DNA of 64,000 nucleotides from Desmodus rotundus (GCF_022682495.2 NC_071398.1:90671705-90735704), one strand, 5' to 3'; shown: positions 1-11,660, counted from the first letter of the stretch. A program made the numbers and translations. The notes: a model not told the origin generated them from the sequence alone.

Positions 1-1488
1 AGCATCACGTTCATCTCCCCACCATTACAATGGGCACGTCACTGTTTTCATCCATCGATGCACCTGTCTTCCTCACCAGACGGAACTCAAAGTGAGAGGA
101 GGGCCCTTGCCTTTTCATCTTTCTTCCCACAGGCACTAGAAGGGTTTGCGCGACGTCTAAGTTCTATAAATGTTGCATGAATTGCTCTTTGAAGAGAAGG
201 TCTTCGGTCTTTAGGACTTCTGCTTCTCTGTCATTCACAAAGCCTGGCATGGATTTGTTTAACGAGATTATGAAGGCACCTGAATACAGGAAAGTGGGGC
301 TTGACAGAAATTTCCCAACTCATTGTGTCCCATAACTACACACGCTGCTGGTGACAAGGGGCTTGGCGACGACAGGGCTTGCCATTAACAGGACAGTCTC
401 AACCGGGTATGGGAATGAGGCTCTCCACATCCTCCCCTTCCTCATCCTGTGATTTCTTCATTCCTGTGTTTCCATTCTCACCTGTTCTGCCTTCAGACTT
501 CTCAATAAGTTGGGAAGGCTTTCGACACTCGTTCCACACCATAATAACACTGACATGGGGACAAAAGGAATCACTGGATAATCCCAAACCTCATGCCAGC
601 CTTCTACCTGGAGGAGGTAGGACACAGGATGGCTGCATCTGCATTTTACTTCCTCCCTCTTAGTTGCCTTAGTTGACTCATGAATGGGGTCCTGTCCTAC
701 CTTCAAAGATATGGTGGCATAAGGTGGCGGGGTGGGGGGCTAGGGAAAAGAAGAGCAAAGGAAACAAGGGCATGAGTAACAGAAGAGCCACCTGTGGTGT
801 TCCTGCATGACTTGGATCTGTTCGCTGTCCGAAGGTGAGTGATGTGCCTTATTTGGGGACTCACAGCCTGAGAGCCCTCCCTCTCAGAGACTCACCGACA
901 TTGCTCATTTTGCTGTGCTCTTCCTGACACTCTGACAGATTAGGGGCAGAGCGGGTCCCCATCCTCAGAACCCCGCTCTCTTGAGAATGCACAGCGACAC
1001 CTATTGTTAAGGGTTCCAGATTCTATCGGTCTTTTTGTGACTCGATCTCCTGGATCCCCTCCAAGGCATCAGACTCTTCCTACACGTAGGCTGTTAAGTC
1101 CATGCTATTTTGTGTACACTGACAGGTTCTCTGTCACTGTCATCCAATTACAGTTCAAGTCCCAAGTTTAAGTTCTGTCTCTTTACCCCGACTTTGTGCT
1201 TTGGGAAAGCAGGGATCTGTTCAGCTATTTCTAATGTGTCTTTTGGGTGTAATATCCTCCTAGAAATTTAACAGGTACTCAATGAATATGTAATAACTTG
1301 ACTTGTCTGTCAGATAAGCTGGAAAATTCAACTGAATACCCCAGTTTGTTTTCTACCCCTTTCCCTCCTTCCCAGATAGTTTCCTCTGGTTGGCCATGGG
1401 TTACTTCAGTTTCCGTTGGCTTTGAAAAGTGAGGCAATAAACATTAGCTAAATGCCTTCTATGAAGAAGAAGTGAGGTTAAGGGTTTA
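1..1488. other. Intergenic DNA, no gene recognised
   Basis: No open frame here has domain-like content; the longest are short and overlap each other in several frames. Around 1060-1300 the text runs into a tail resembling the 3' end of an ancient L2 element ('gcaggg...', then 'tactcaatgaatatg'), which is a weak match. Nothing else is recognised. Confidence 0.5.
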
Positions 1489-1490
1489 TA

Positions 1491-2164
1491 CGAGGTCTGT
1501 CCAGAAAGTATTCAGGCACATACTATGAAAAAGAAATTTATCAAAGAAGATACAAGATACAAGAAACATCATAGGACAATGATGCCTCAGTTCCCTTCAA
1601 AGCAGGCACCTTGGGACTTCACACAGTTCTCCCAGTCACCATCAGCTGCCCCGTCGTATTTTCCTGAATCTCACCGATGGTCTGAAATCTCTTTCCTTTC
1701 AAAGATGATTTGAGTTTCAGGAAAAGCCAGAAGTTGCAGGGCATCAAATCCGGGCTGTAGGGGGCTGAGTCACCTGGGTAATTTGATGTTTTGCCAAAAA
1801 GCTCTGCATAAGATGTGATGTGTGAGTGGGTGTATTGTCATGATGATGCTGCCAATCACCAGTTGCCCATAGCTGAGGCCTTCTGAGTCATCCAAATAGT
1901 CTCCGCAGAAGAATGTTCAAGCTTAATGCAAAATTGGATGCAGATTTGTTGCTCTGCTCACTCAGTCATTTTGAATGTGACGGCCGCACAGTACACATGC
2001 TCACTCAATGGTGTCTACCGCCCCCACTGACTAGTACAGTGAAGTCATCATTGTTCACGCATGTGCATTCCAGTCCACTTTCCCTGGCTGCCAGGTTACA
2101 TCGATGTCTCACAAGCCATTCTCGTTATATTAACAAAGGTTGGACTTTTTCTGGACAGACCTCG
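1491..2164 (-). mobile_element. Internally deleted mariner (Tc1/mariner) element
   Basis: The element has terminal inverted repeats: 'cgaggtctgtccagaaa' at the left end and its exact reverse complement at the right end. Both ends are flanked by the TA dinucleotide expected of mariner (1489-1490 and 2165-2166). On the minus strand, decayed transposase-like text is visible: an N-terminal stretch resembling the FC.KL..SA.ET region, then a jump to a 'DN.PTHTS' stretch and the region that normally carries the last catalytic aspartate ('SPDL.PC.FW'). The middle of the transposase is missing and stops interrupt the rest. At 674 bp it is about half the usual 1.3 kb mariner length, so it is non-autonomous. 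Confidence 0.85.
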
Positions 2165-2166
2165 TA

Positions 2167-3200
2167 CTTTGTCCTCATTCAATTCTCAACCCTACAAAAC
2201 AGATTATTTTCTCCTTTCCATCGAAAGACAGTAAGTGCAACACTAACATTTGCCTCTGCCATTTGATTCAAGAGCCCACGTTATTTCAAATATGCCAGTA
2301 AATCAAACCTCCTTTTCGCATAAAGTGAATTTTAAGGGGCTTAAAAATAAATTCTTCTTCCTCACATTGTGGACTTCTTCACAATGACCTACTTTTCTAT
2401 GATTTAGGGTACATGTAAATGAGCCCAAAGAGGGTCCTGCATATTGGCCGGGTCAACAGCAAGTGCATTTAATGGGGTTGAGTGTTGTTTTATATTGTCT
2501 TGGTGGTTTCTGGTGTTCTACTGGGGATCAGAAATCACTGTGTGGGTTTGGAGGAACTACGGGTGCCAGAGGGGACCAGACAGTCCCTCCCCTGCCCCAG
2601 CAGCAAGGGCACACTTGTCCTAAGCTCAGCAATCAGACCCTGCCCAGAACTTTTCATCTTCAAGGCGTGGGTGCCTCAGGAGCTCAGGGGCAAAAAGAGA
2701 TTATTATACGGTGCCTCTGACCACACATGCTCAGTGGTGGTGGTGCCAGCAGCAGTGGCCCAGTTGGGACAGCCACAAATGCTGAAGGAAGATGCTGTAG
2801 TTGAAAATGAGCATGATTTCAATGGGAGGAGGTGCTAACCACCAAAGTACATGTAGATATCATCACAGCAGTTACGGCAGTATCAATAGCGGGATGGCCC
2901 AACCCACAGGGTCTTTGTCGTGGCTACTGATCACAGGGTCCCTTGGGGAAAAACATGGGTGGGTAGTCCACTAAGACTACTTGAGAATAGAATTTCCATG
3001 GGTGGCAGGAATTTGGGGCTGATCTTCAATGATGCGCCCCAAACTTCTAGAGCAGCTTCTGTCATGTGGGAGTGCTCAATAAATATTTGTTGAGTCAATG
3101 AAGTAATACGAGTATGAGCCTTTAAATAATGAGCCATTATGGTAGAACATTGGGTCCTTCATCCCATTTTTCAGTCCTGAGTTTCAAAAAATAAAAAGCT
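2167..3200. other. Intergenic DNA, no gene recognised
   Basis: Two overlapping open frames (about 85 and 118 codons, 2463-2838) cover the same bases in different phases and have no recognisable domain, so I do not call a gene. The text near 3070-3100 ('gctcaataaatatttgttgagtcaatgaa') looks like an L2 3' end. The rest is unassigned. Confidence 0.45.
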
Positions 3201-3423
3201 GCCCTGGCTGGTGCAACTCAGCAGATTGAGTGCCAGCCTGCGAACCAAAAGGTGGTCGGTGTGATTCCCAGCCAGGGCCTGGGTTGCAGGCCAGGTCCCT
3301 AGCTGGGGGCGTGAGAGAGGCAACCGAATGATGTCTCTCACACATCAATGTATCTCTCCCTTTCTTACTCCCTCCTTTTCCCTCTCTCTAAAAATAAATA
3401 AAATAAAATAAAAAATTTTAAAA
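3201..3423 (+). mobile_element. VES SINE (bat tRNA-derived SINE)
   Basis: The element starts 'gccctggctggtgcaactcag', continues through the typical 'ctgcgaaccaaa' and 'gggttgcaggccaggtcc' blocks and the 'gagaggcaacc...atcaatgtatctctccc' stretch, and ends in a pyrimidine-rich segment with an 'aaaataaataaaataaaataaa' tail. This full-length form is characteristic of bat genomes. It is somewhat diverged from the copy at 29625. Confidence 0.92.
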
Positions 3424-3489
3424 CCATTTTGCCTTCTAGGAAGAACATTGTAATATTTTTCCAAGTATTTATTGTGAATCTTCTCCTTA

Positions 3490-3660
3490 ATCTGTGACAA
3501 AGAGACCCTGCTGCCCTTTCAGGGTGACTGTGCACTGAGGTAAAGGAGGTGCCCAGAGCTTTGGGAAATCATTGGAAGCTGGCTCTGACCCAAACACAGC
3601 TAGTAAGTATCTGAGCTGAGATGTGAACTCAGGCCTAATTCAAAAACCATTTTAAGTCCT
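3490..3660 (-). repeat. MIR-like ancient SINE fragment
   Basis: The stretch 'acacagctagtaagtatctgagctgagatgtgaactcaggcc' matches the reverse complement of the MIR core (normally 'cacacagctagtaagtggcagagc...gaactcagg'). It is a diverged fragment and its edges are approximate. Confidence 0.6.
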
Positions 3661-6600
3661 TACAAGGATTTTGTTTGTTAGGTTTGTAAATATGCCTTGT
3701 TAGGTATTTAAAATATTTAAAAGAATCACATTTTAAAATTGTAATGTGAAATGTCTAAGGAATTTTAATTTCCAAAATATGGAAGTGGTATTTATTTCAG
3801 AAAATTTGATTCATCAAATATATGATTTTATTGGAAAATAATGAACATGTGAAAGCAACTTTAAATTACTGCATTTATAAATAATTTTACATGTCAAGTT
3901 AAAAGCTTAGCAATTAGTTTGTTAAATGTGTATTGATATATTGAATATTGATTACAATACAAGCAATTGCAAGCATGTTTTGTGTTGGCCTAAGGTTCCC
4001 CCTCAATCAATAAGAGGCCATTAGTAATCTTCTGCCTCCAACTTGGAAAGCAAATTATCAAACTTTCCATAAAACAATTTTGTGTGGCTCTTCCTTAGCC
4101 TCCCTTCCTAGGGGCCAGGAACTCAGTATTTTTCCCTGGTAGCACTGAGCCATGAAATCCCATCCCTGGAGCAGCAATGCCAGGTTAGGTGTCTGAGTAC
4201 AGGAATTTTACAAGACCTCAGAATGCCTGCCTGAACTCCTCTAAAAAATTCCTATTTATCCTTCAAAACACAGGTCAGCATTAAACCGACACTTCCTCTG
4301 TGCTACTGTACTAGATTCTTTCTTTACTCATTCACCAACTATTTATTACATGCTTATTATGTGATAAGCTAAAAATGAACATTTTGATGATTTTCATGAG
4401 TTGGCTAAAAGTACTCATTTTAGCTCATATTTTGACACTGTTGTGTTTTTGAGATACACACATATCTATATATCTATGTATGTCTAGATATCTCCATATG
4501 TGTCTGTTTATAGATCTATAAATATAATCTGTATCTATTGATTAAATACAATGCTTCTTCATGTCCACACATCTAAGTGTAACAGGAAGCAAACAGACTT
4601 TCCTTATAATTATGGATGCCTGGATAACACTTGCTTCTGTATTTTTCTTCCCTCCTCTTCATCCCTCCTGCATTTCTATTAAATTGACAGTTCAATACTA
4701 AATAGAGAGCAAGTGCCCTTTTCCGGCTCCTGTAAAGATTGTGCCCTCTGGTGGAGAGAGGTGAAGATGACACCTTTCTCTCCAAAACCTTATTTGTTTT
4801 GTTTGGTTGGTTGGTTTTGGGGGGGGTGGGGGGGTGGATATTGTTGTTGTTTTGGTTTTCCCCAAATTTACCTTCAGTTCATTGTACATTTCGAAGGTTA
4901 GGATTACTGTCGGAGTGCTCATACAGATTGTGAGGTAGGAATAAGGTCCTTACCCTCCAAAGAGGAAGGTGTGTCTTTCACCGTTACATCAGGGCCCCAC
5001 TAAACACCCTTTGTGGCTTTGTAGGCCCCGGCAAATATTTATTATTTTACTTGAAGGATACATGTTGTAAGACGTAATATTTCTAGGCATTACTTGACTA
5101 CAGAATGAGCTCACCAGTATCTAACAGGACCTCAAGAGTACTCAGAAATGGGTCAGATCTGTCAACAAGCAGCTCTGGTATCTCTTCCACTTCTACCTTT
5201 GTAGAGTGATAATATCGCAAAATATTATTATGTGGCCTTTGCTTTTCTGCCTTTGTATATAACTTCCCCTAATTAGTGAAAGATATTGTCTCAAGATGAG
5301 GTCTGATTATAACAGCAAAAAAAGTATCATTTTTTTAGGTTAAAAAATGCCCCCCCCTCAAAATGCTCTTAATATCAAAAAGAAGAGGAGGCCTGAGTGA
5401 TGTAGCAAATTTTTGCCGTATCACGGGGAGAGGATATAGAGGAAAACAGACACCCCACCACCCCAGCTTCAGGTCACTGGAGGAGGTTCAACTAGGCTGC
5501 AGGCAGGAGAAGCTGCCAGGCTGGGCAAGGCCTGGAAAGACACCCAACGTTGTGGGGGGAGAAACAAAGAGACAGCACCAGAGGGTCCAGCCAGGAACAT
5601 GACAGAACCTACAAGGGAAACTGCTGACCTCCACTGGCCACCAGGACCAAGAAGAAGCGCAGAAGCTGAACTAAGGGCTGCAACTCCACAGGCCTGGAAG
5701 CCCAGCTTCCTCAGACCTGCAGACACGGTGTGTACTGCACAAGTGAGGGCCACAGAGCTCAGGGTGGCCAGGAGCCTGGAACCCGGCAAGTGTCTGGAGA
5801 GGCTGGGTCATGGGAGTGGGCTCTTGTGGATACAAGGGATCTGCCTAATGCCAAGCCTTAAACTACACAAATGAACCTACTCCCATTGAAGGCAGAGCTG
5901 CAGAAACCTGGACCACCTTGCCGGCATGGGGCCAGGAGGGTATCTTCCATTTAGAGACACTGGGAGCCTTCACTGCTGGAGAATCCCAGGGCGCTCTCAG
6001 GCAGCAAGTCCAAATGGGGACTGAATGCCACCGTTTTTACAGCTGCAATCTCAGAACGATTTTTGGTGTGTGGGCTCCCTCCACGGGGGATGCTTTGCAG
6101 ACAGCTGGGAACCTGAGGACTATTTCATTTCCTTCTCCAGTGAAGAGGAGCATTGCTGTCTGATCACCCCAATGGTGTAAGGGGTAAGCCTTCCACGGAG
6201 AGCCACATGCATGCCACCCCACTGGGTGAGACACTGCTGAGCCCCATCTAAATGACACTGGGAAGCACCTCTTCCCTTTGCAATAACTCAAAATGCCCAC
6301 CAGTCTCCCAAACTAGAGGGACCCTTAACAACCAGGCAATAATTCACCCCTGACACACCTTAACTTTTGAACCAGAAAATTTACAAGAAAGAGAGGGAAT
6401 CATCTAGTTCTCCTGGGAACTAGAAGCAAAAGGGAAACCAGGAGGATGCTCCTCTAGAATCCCTGCCGTAGCCTCACTCAGTCCTGGGCCTAGAGAGTTT
6501 AGTCCTGATGTGACTGGGAGAAAGGGAAGCTTGACAGATGCTCCATCTCCTGGGGACAGCCAGGAGAGAAGCAGAATGGGTGACAGAGACACACTGTTTT

Positions 6601-6769
6601 GCAATTTCCCAATAATTCAACTCTACTCTTCAGAATTCCAATCCTCCTCAACACTCAGTATAGCATTATGTGACCCAGCAAAATGACTAGCTACCTGTAG
6701 GCCAGTTTGTTTGAATTTTAGATTATCATCTATAAATTGACCTGATAGGGCATTGTAGGATGAAAAAGA
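3661..6769. other. Intergenic DNA: AT-rich stretch, then a GC-richer unexplained block
   Basis: From 3660 to 4560 the sequence is AT-rich, with a 'tatctatatatctatg' microsatellite-like patch at about 4455-4545. From about 5430 to 6310 the composition shifts to GC-richer text with several overlapping open frames in different phases (the longest about 106 codons), none recognisable. This could be an old retroelement 5' region or unique DNA; I cannot tell. Confidence 0.4.
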
Positions 6770-7134
6770 AAAGTATGTGAAATCAGTAAGTTATTGGGTT
6801 GTATTCTTCATGCAAACCATAAAAAAGTGGGTCCCGGTGAGTCTGCCACTCGGAAATGGATTGAGGTGTGCACAGAGCAATGGGCTGGACTATTCAGACA
6901 GCGGACTACACGGCGGGAGGCAGAGGCAGAGAAATTCCGGAAGCAGACAAGCCCTTCTGAGCCCCACTGCGTGCAGCATGTTGCTCTGTTCTACCAGACC
7001 CTGCAGAGGGAACTGCCTCTAAGGATCATGGGGATGGTATCCTGGTATCACATAGGTCCAAGCTTACCAAAACGTATGCATTAAATATGTGCCTTTTTTT
7101 TGGTATATTAAGTACACTTCAACAAAGCTAAAAA
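6770..7134 (+). other. Possible retroposed segment ending in an A-rich tail
   Basis: The stretch contains a 96-codon open frame (6794-7084) with no recognised domain. It ends in 'ttggtatattaagtacacttcaacaaagctaaaaaaa', which resembles the polyadenylated 3' end of an ancient LINE or retroposed transcript (compare the common mammalian 'tatacctcaataaagctg...aaaa' ending). I saw no clear target-site duplication. The identity of the parent is unknown. Confidence 0.3.
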
Positions 7135-7764
7135 AAGGGGATCTGACTTTCCTTTTGACAAATTATAAAGCAACCAAAACAAAGAACTCAGTAACAGTTC
7201 TCAGAGTTCAATGTATTCAAGATGGCAGTTCCGACTTAGTATGAGTATGGAAGAGGTCCAGAAAGAGGAGGGCCGAGGAGGCAGTCATCATGATGTGTGT
7301 AAATTGTTACGATGTGCTAAATGTGACTGGTTGGTATTCCGTGTGGTGGATGCCGGGTATTTCTGGAGACCCAAAGGCAGGACTTAGCACATCCAGCTTT
7401 ACACTCTCCTGGAGGGCAGTGAGGAGTGCGGAAAGGGGCGGGGCGAGCAGGCTTCCGTGGCTGGAGTTGAGCAGAGTGAGGGGAGGTAGGGGAAATGCTT
7501 AGGGAGCTGAGGGTGATGGTCACAGTCACACACCTCTCATGTGTCTTTCCCCTTTCCTCAGCTCACTGCTCAAATGAGACCGAGAGAAGCCAGCGGGGAG
7601 AGGTGGGCATGCCGCCCTGTCTTCGCAGAGTCTGCTGCATCAGACAGGAAGGAAGAACGCCTGGTCCTCCTCTCTGACAGCTCCACTTGCCTCCGATTTC
7701 TCAGCCACGTGCTCCAGAACGCGCAGCTGACAGGAACCATGCTGGGCTCGCCCAGGGTCAGACA

Positions 7765-8538
7765 TCAACAAATGTAACGGTACCACCAAAAGGAGAAGCC
7801 ATAGACCCAGATCATGACCATGGCAATGAAAGCCACATGCCAGCAGAAGAAGGTGGTGACAAATATAATGTCGTTTTTGTCATCGTCCATCCATTTATGG
7901 CCCGAGATTGGTTTGTACAGCATAAAGCCTATCTGCATCAGCCAGGAGCCGATCATCATATACAAAAAGGCCTTCATCAGCCAGAGCTGCGGCATGTTGG
8001 GAGCCCACAGCTCTGCGACAACCACGAGCATCAGCAGGAAGATGGCCTGGGTGAGTAGGACGTGAGATTGCAGCTCCACTCCTTCTGTGTCCTGCACGTG
8101 AGACACCATCAGGAGCAGAAGTAGCAACACGCCCAGGGCTTGGGCGCCTTGCTCCAGAGCGGCGCACCTCTGGGGGAGCAGGTTCTGGCTCACCACATCC
8201 ACACACCCGCTCAGGAAGAAGGTCATATACATAGTGAGATGCTGCCACTGCTTGCGGTACAGAAAGTTTTTCTGATAATACATCTTGGTGATGAGTACAA
8301 AATGCCCAGGAATGCTGTGCAGCTCTTGGGCTACTAAAATGCAGGCACTCAGTATCTTCACCAACCCAACATAGTATATTTGCTGCAGCCTGGACCATCC
8401 TCCTTTGCTCCAGGGACGGCGTGGCACATACTGAACGGGGCAGTTGCATATCAAGGCCCTGAAAACGAGTCGTGCATGATAAAGCCCATAGAAGAAGAGA
8501 GAAAGCCCTGGGTACAGATGACCCTCAAAGCCTCCCAT
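7765..8538 (-). CDS. TEDDM1-family transmembrane protein, short paralog (TMEM45/DUF716 type)
   Basis: An intact single-exon reading frame of 257 codons. I start at the ATG at 8538 because 'MGGFEGHLYPG' aligns with the start 'MGTFIGHVYPG' of the paralog at 38374; the open frame upstream has no further ATG. The family hallmarks are present in order: HxYPG at the N-terminus, 'KQWQHLTM', 'NLLPQRC', 'SHVQDTEGVELQ', 'AELWAPN', 'GSWLMQIGF.LYKP' and 'FVTTFFCWH'. About seven hydrophobic segments suggest a multi-pass membrane protein. The related mammalian gene TEDDM1 is epididymis-associated; its biochemical role is unknown. This copy lacks the roughly 50-residue hydrophilic C-terminal tail of the two plus-strand copies: it stops at 'WWYRYIC' just after the last membrane segment. 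It is strongly diverged from them and lies in inverted orientation. It could be the counterpart of rodent Teddm2/Teddm3-type genes, which I cannot decide without a tree. Confidence 0.85.
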   Translation of the reverse strand: MGGFEGHLYPGLSLFFYGLYHARLVFRALICNCPVQYVPRRPWSKGGWSRLQQIYYVGLVKILSACILVAQELHSIPGHFVLITKMYYQKNFLYRKQWQHLTMYMTFFLSGCVDVVSQNLLPQRCAALEQGAQALGVLLLLLLMVSHVQDTEGVELQSHVLLTQAIFLLMLVVVAELWAPNMPQLWLMKAFLYMMIGSWLMQIGFMLYKPISGHKWMDDDKNDIIFVTTFFCWHVAFIAMVMIWVYGFSFWWYRYIC

Positions 8539-8610
8539 GGCACTGAGGGCAGGTCTGACCAAAGGCAGAGGCAAGAGGCTCTAGAGTGTGCAGAGAGCTT
8601 CCTGAGCTGA

Positions 8611-8620
8611 CTTATATCCT
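8611..8620 (-). promoter_or_regulatory. Candidate TATA box of the minus-strand TEDDM gene
   Basis: The minus strand reads 'aggatataag' about 75 bases upstream of the ATG at 8538. This spacing suits a TATA box with a short 5' UTR if the transcript is unspliced. Inferred from position only. Confidence 0.35.
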
Positions 8621-8639
8621 CTATCCAGCTCACTGCATC

Positions 8640-9229
8640 CACATTCAGAAGGGAAATGGTTTTGGAAGAAACCCAAACTTAGGGCGGGGTGGGTGTCATG
8701 GTTTCCGCTCTGGTCTTCTGCTCTGGTTCAGTGATAACTATCCAACCATTTCCAAACAATAATACAAGCTTATTCTCCAGCACAATGCCTGGGCATCTGC
8801 CCTTCTCAGAGACTATGCTATGGGTCCCTCTTGCTTCTCCTCCCGCTTGTTCTTGATGCCAATGCTATCTTCCTTACTTCCCTCCAAAATTCACAGAACA
8901 TAAGGAAGAATTCAGAGGAAGCATGGACAACACACAATGTAGAGTACGTCCCTTACGAGTCCTCACATATAACCTCATACAAATGCTAGGTACAAATGCA
9001 TCCCCTTGGGTATAAATAGCCTTCACAGCCACAAGTAAACATACACGGTACCCAATTATTTGAGAATTGTCAGGCAAATGTTCACTCCTGAGAAGCCCAG
9101 ATTAAACATTATTTCTAGGTGAATCTATGGGATTTGCATTAGAATCTGGATTTAGCAAAGTAGATTACTCACACCAGTATGGGTGGGTTTCATCTGATCA
9201 GTAGAACAAAGGGCAGAGGAAGAAGGTAA
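8640..9229. other. Intergenic DNA upstream of the minus-strand TEDDM gene
   Basis: No gene or clear repeat seen; ordinary unique-looking sequence that would contain the proximal promoter region of the gene ending at 8538. Confidence 0.4.
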
Positions 9230-9720
9230 ATTTGCCCCTTTTTCTTCCAGCCTGCCTACTAAGCCGGGACATAGGTCTTCTCCTGCCCTTGCACTGGGAT
9301 TTACACCATCATCATCCCATTGCTTTATGGATAAAAATCCACATCCTTGGAATAAGCTTGAAGGGTCCTTTGCTTTGTCCTGACCTCATTTCTAGTCCAC
9401 CTGCACCATTGTCTCCAACCATATCAGAAGCTTCCCGTTTGGTCTGGAATGTTCTTCCCATTCCACATTCTTTATCTAGGAAGCTCCTTTCTCCTTTAAG
9501 TCTCAGCTCAAGCACTGCCTCCACCCAACTGGGAAAGATACCTCTCTCTGCAACTTATAGACATCTCTGTTGTTACCCTTGTCACACTGTTTCAACATTC
9601 TTTACTTACTGGGAACTCTTTGAAGCTGGAGACCATATCCTGCATTTTTTGTCTCTGTAGAATCTAGCCCCATGCCTAAGGGTGCTCAATGAATGTTTGA
9701 TGGAGAAATGAATAAATGTA
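9230..9720 (+). repeat. L2 LINE 3' end
   Basis: The order 'tctggaatgttcttccc', 'aagtctcagctcaagcactgcctcc', 'ttactgggaactctttgaagctggagaccatatcctg' and 'gcctaagggtgctcaatgaatgtttgatgga' follows the ancient L2 3' end. The 142-codon frame here is therefore not a gene. Edges are approximate. Confidence 0.8.
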
Positions 9721-10340
9721 TGAACTACCAAATGAACACATGGTCTCTACCCTAAAATGCTTTATACTCTAGTTATGAAGACAGAACAGATACATACAAA
9801 TGACACAAGGTCATCAATGCTAAGAGCTAAGCTGTGAGAGCAGAACAAATGACCAGAGCTCTGCAATTCGAGGAGAACTGGATCTTTGACTCCTTCATCC
9901 TTGGACATAGGAGATGCAGAATGGAAGGATGTGGATGACTTTGCATAACTTTAACTTCTCAGCCAGAGATACAGGCCCTTTTGCATAAGCTAATGTTTCT
10001 CAACCCTTTTCTAGTCTTTTTCCCCACCTAAGAAACTTTTTTAACACGTGTTCCTTTATCACCTTCCCTCCGTGAAAATTTAACATCTAAAATCACGATT
10101 TCTTTACCCTGTCGGGGGTGATATTGTCCCCACTGAGGGTACATGGTGTCAACCAAGGGCAGAGTGTGATCCCTGCAAAGAGCCTGGTGATGCAGCGCAG
10201 AGCTTATATTCAGAGATTGTTTACCTTTCAGCAATGCCAAAAGGATTCATTGGCACAGGTAGACCAGAAGGCCTCAGAGATTCTACCAAGTTCCGCATGG
10301 GTGTCCCCCAGAGATCTCCTGTGGGAAAGTCCTGGTATTT
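9721..10340. other. Intergenic DNA
   Basis: No gene seen. Short open frames on both strands overlap and have no domain content. Confidence 0.4.
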
Positions 10341-10437
10341 AATTAGGAACCTAATCTAATTAGGAATCTAATTTAATTAGGAAACTAATTTAATTAGGAA
10401 TTTAATGTAATTAGGAAACTAAGTGATTAGGAAACTC
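10341..10437 (+). repeat. AT-rich 17-bp minisatellite, about 6 units
   Basis: Units of the form 'aattaggaaactaattt' repeat with a 17-bp period and a few substitutions ('cctaatct', 'tctaattt', 'actaattt', 'tttaatgt', 'actaagtg'). The last unit is partial. Confidence 0.85.
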
Positions 10438-11000
10438 GTGTTCTATTAGAGACAGTTGAGTGACAATTGTTCTCCCCTTACTCTTTTCTAGCCAATAACA
10501 GGGCTGACAATGATATATGAGAAGGAAGTGTCATCTGAAGGGGTGAAAGGAATAGACACATCTCAGGTTTGAGGGACCTATAACCAAAAATAGATGGAAT
10601 GCAGATCAGAAGACTCTGCTTGCCCAGATGTGGCAGAAGCAAGGCTCTCCCTCTGTTGAGTCAGATATACCACTGACGGGACACCCACTGAGGACAGGGA
10701 GGGGGCAGGTGGCAATCTCACTAACCAACATTGTACCAGCAAGGCTGCCACCTGAGGCAACCATCCCGACACTACTGTAGACACTTGCCCACTCACTGAC
10801 TCACCCCCAGGGACAGAGCCTGGTGGGCACAGGTGTGAACCTTGCCATTCATCATAATCATCTCAGCAGAGCTTCTTAAAGATACAGAGTACTAAGTTTT
10901 CATCTTGAGCCTAATGAGTAAAGTCTCTGGGTTGGGGCCCAGGGGTCTGTGTTTGGAATTATACTTGTCTGCCACCACTGATGATTCCAATGTAGGCCAT
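10438..11000. other. Intergenic DNA
   Basis: No gene or clear repeat recognised; the last 12 bases are the left target-site duplication of the following SINE. Confidence 0.4.
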
Positions 11001-11228
11001 CCTTTTTCTTTTAAGTTTTTAAAAAAGATTTTCTTTATTTATTTTTAGACAGAAGGGAAGGGAGGGAGAAAGAGAGGGAGAGAAACATCAATGTGTGGTT
11101 GCCTCTCATGGGCCCCCTACTAGGGACCTGGCCCACGACCCAGACATGGGCCCTGACTGAGAATCAAACCGGCGACCCTTTGGTTTGCAGGCCAGCGCTC
11201 AATCCACTGAGCCACACCAGCCAGGGTG
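11001..11228 (-). mobile_element. VES SINE with target-site duplication
   Basis: This is the reverse complement of the bat VES SINE: a T-rich start, 'agaaacatcaatgtgtggttgcctctc', 'tagggacctggcccacgaccc', 'ccctttggtttgcaggcc', ending 'ccactgagccacaccagccaggg'. The 12-bp duplication 'aatgtaggccat' lies at 10989-11000 and 11229-11240, so the insertion edges are exact. Confidence 0.95.
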
Positions 11229-11409
11229 AATGTAGGCCATTCTTCACCTGATGCTTGGAAGCCACAGCACCAGACAAGGAAACACCACCCTGGTGCTTAG
11301 GCTATACCTGGGCACCAGCTCCCTGCCCTCACTGACCCTCAGATTCACCCATGAGTGTGGGGCAACATCTTTGTGAAAGCAGAACCCAGTAATGTTTACC
11401 AAGAGATAC

Positions 11410-11660
11410 TACAATGCAGAAGAAGAGAGCGTAGGGAAGGGAGGAGGTTAAGAGAGGGATGAATAGGGAAGGGATGAATATGAGAGGGAGAGGAAGGAAA
11501 GGTGGAAGGGAGAAAGAGAGATTAAGAAGGCTGAGAGACAGCATGCAGAACTCAGCAGAAAGAAGACAAAGAGGGTGAATGCAGCCCTGACCCAGAGATG
11601 GGAAAGGCAAGGAAAAGGGAAAGCAAAGGAGCCAGATAAGTAAAAGATCCTCCTTGTCCA
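11410..11660 (+). repeat. Polypurine (GA-rich) tract
   Basis: A run of about 250 bases made mostly of A and G ('gggaagggaggagg', 'gagagggagaggaagg'). It explains the pseudo-coding open frames on the minus strand here. Such tracts can form triplex DNA but no function is implied. Confidence 0.75.

Noticed and set aside
2463..2838. Overlapping 85- and 118-codon frames
   Set aside because: Two phases over the same bases, no domain, low-complexity Val/Ala end, no promoter or splice context; chance frames.
9232..9660. 142-codon plus-strand frame
   Set aside because: Lies within an L2 LINE 3' end; a repeat shadow.
10341..10437. Regular short repeats as a possible CRISPR array
   Set aside because: Units are contiguous without spacers and the genome is mammalian; a minisatellite.
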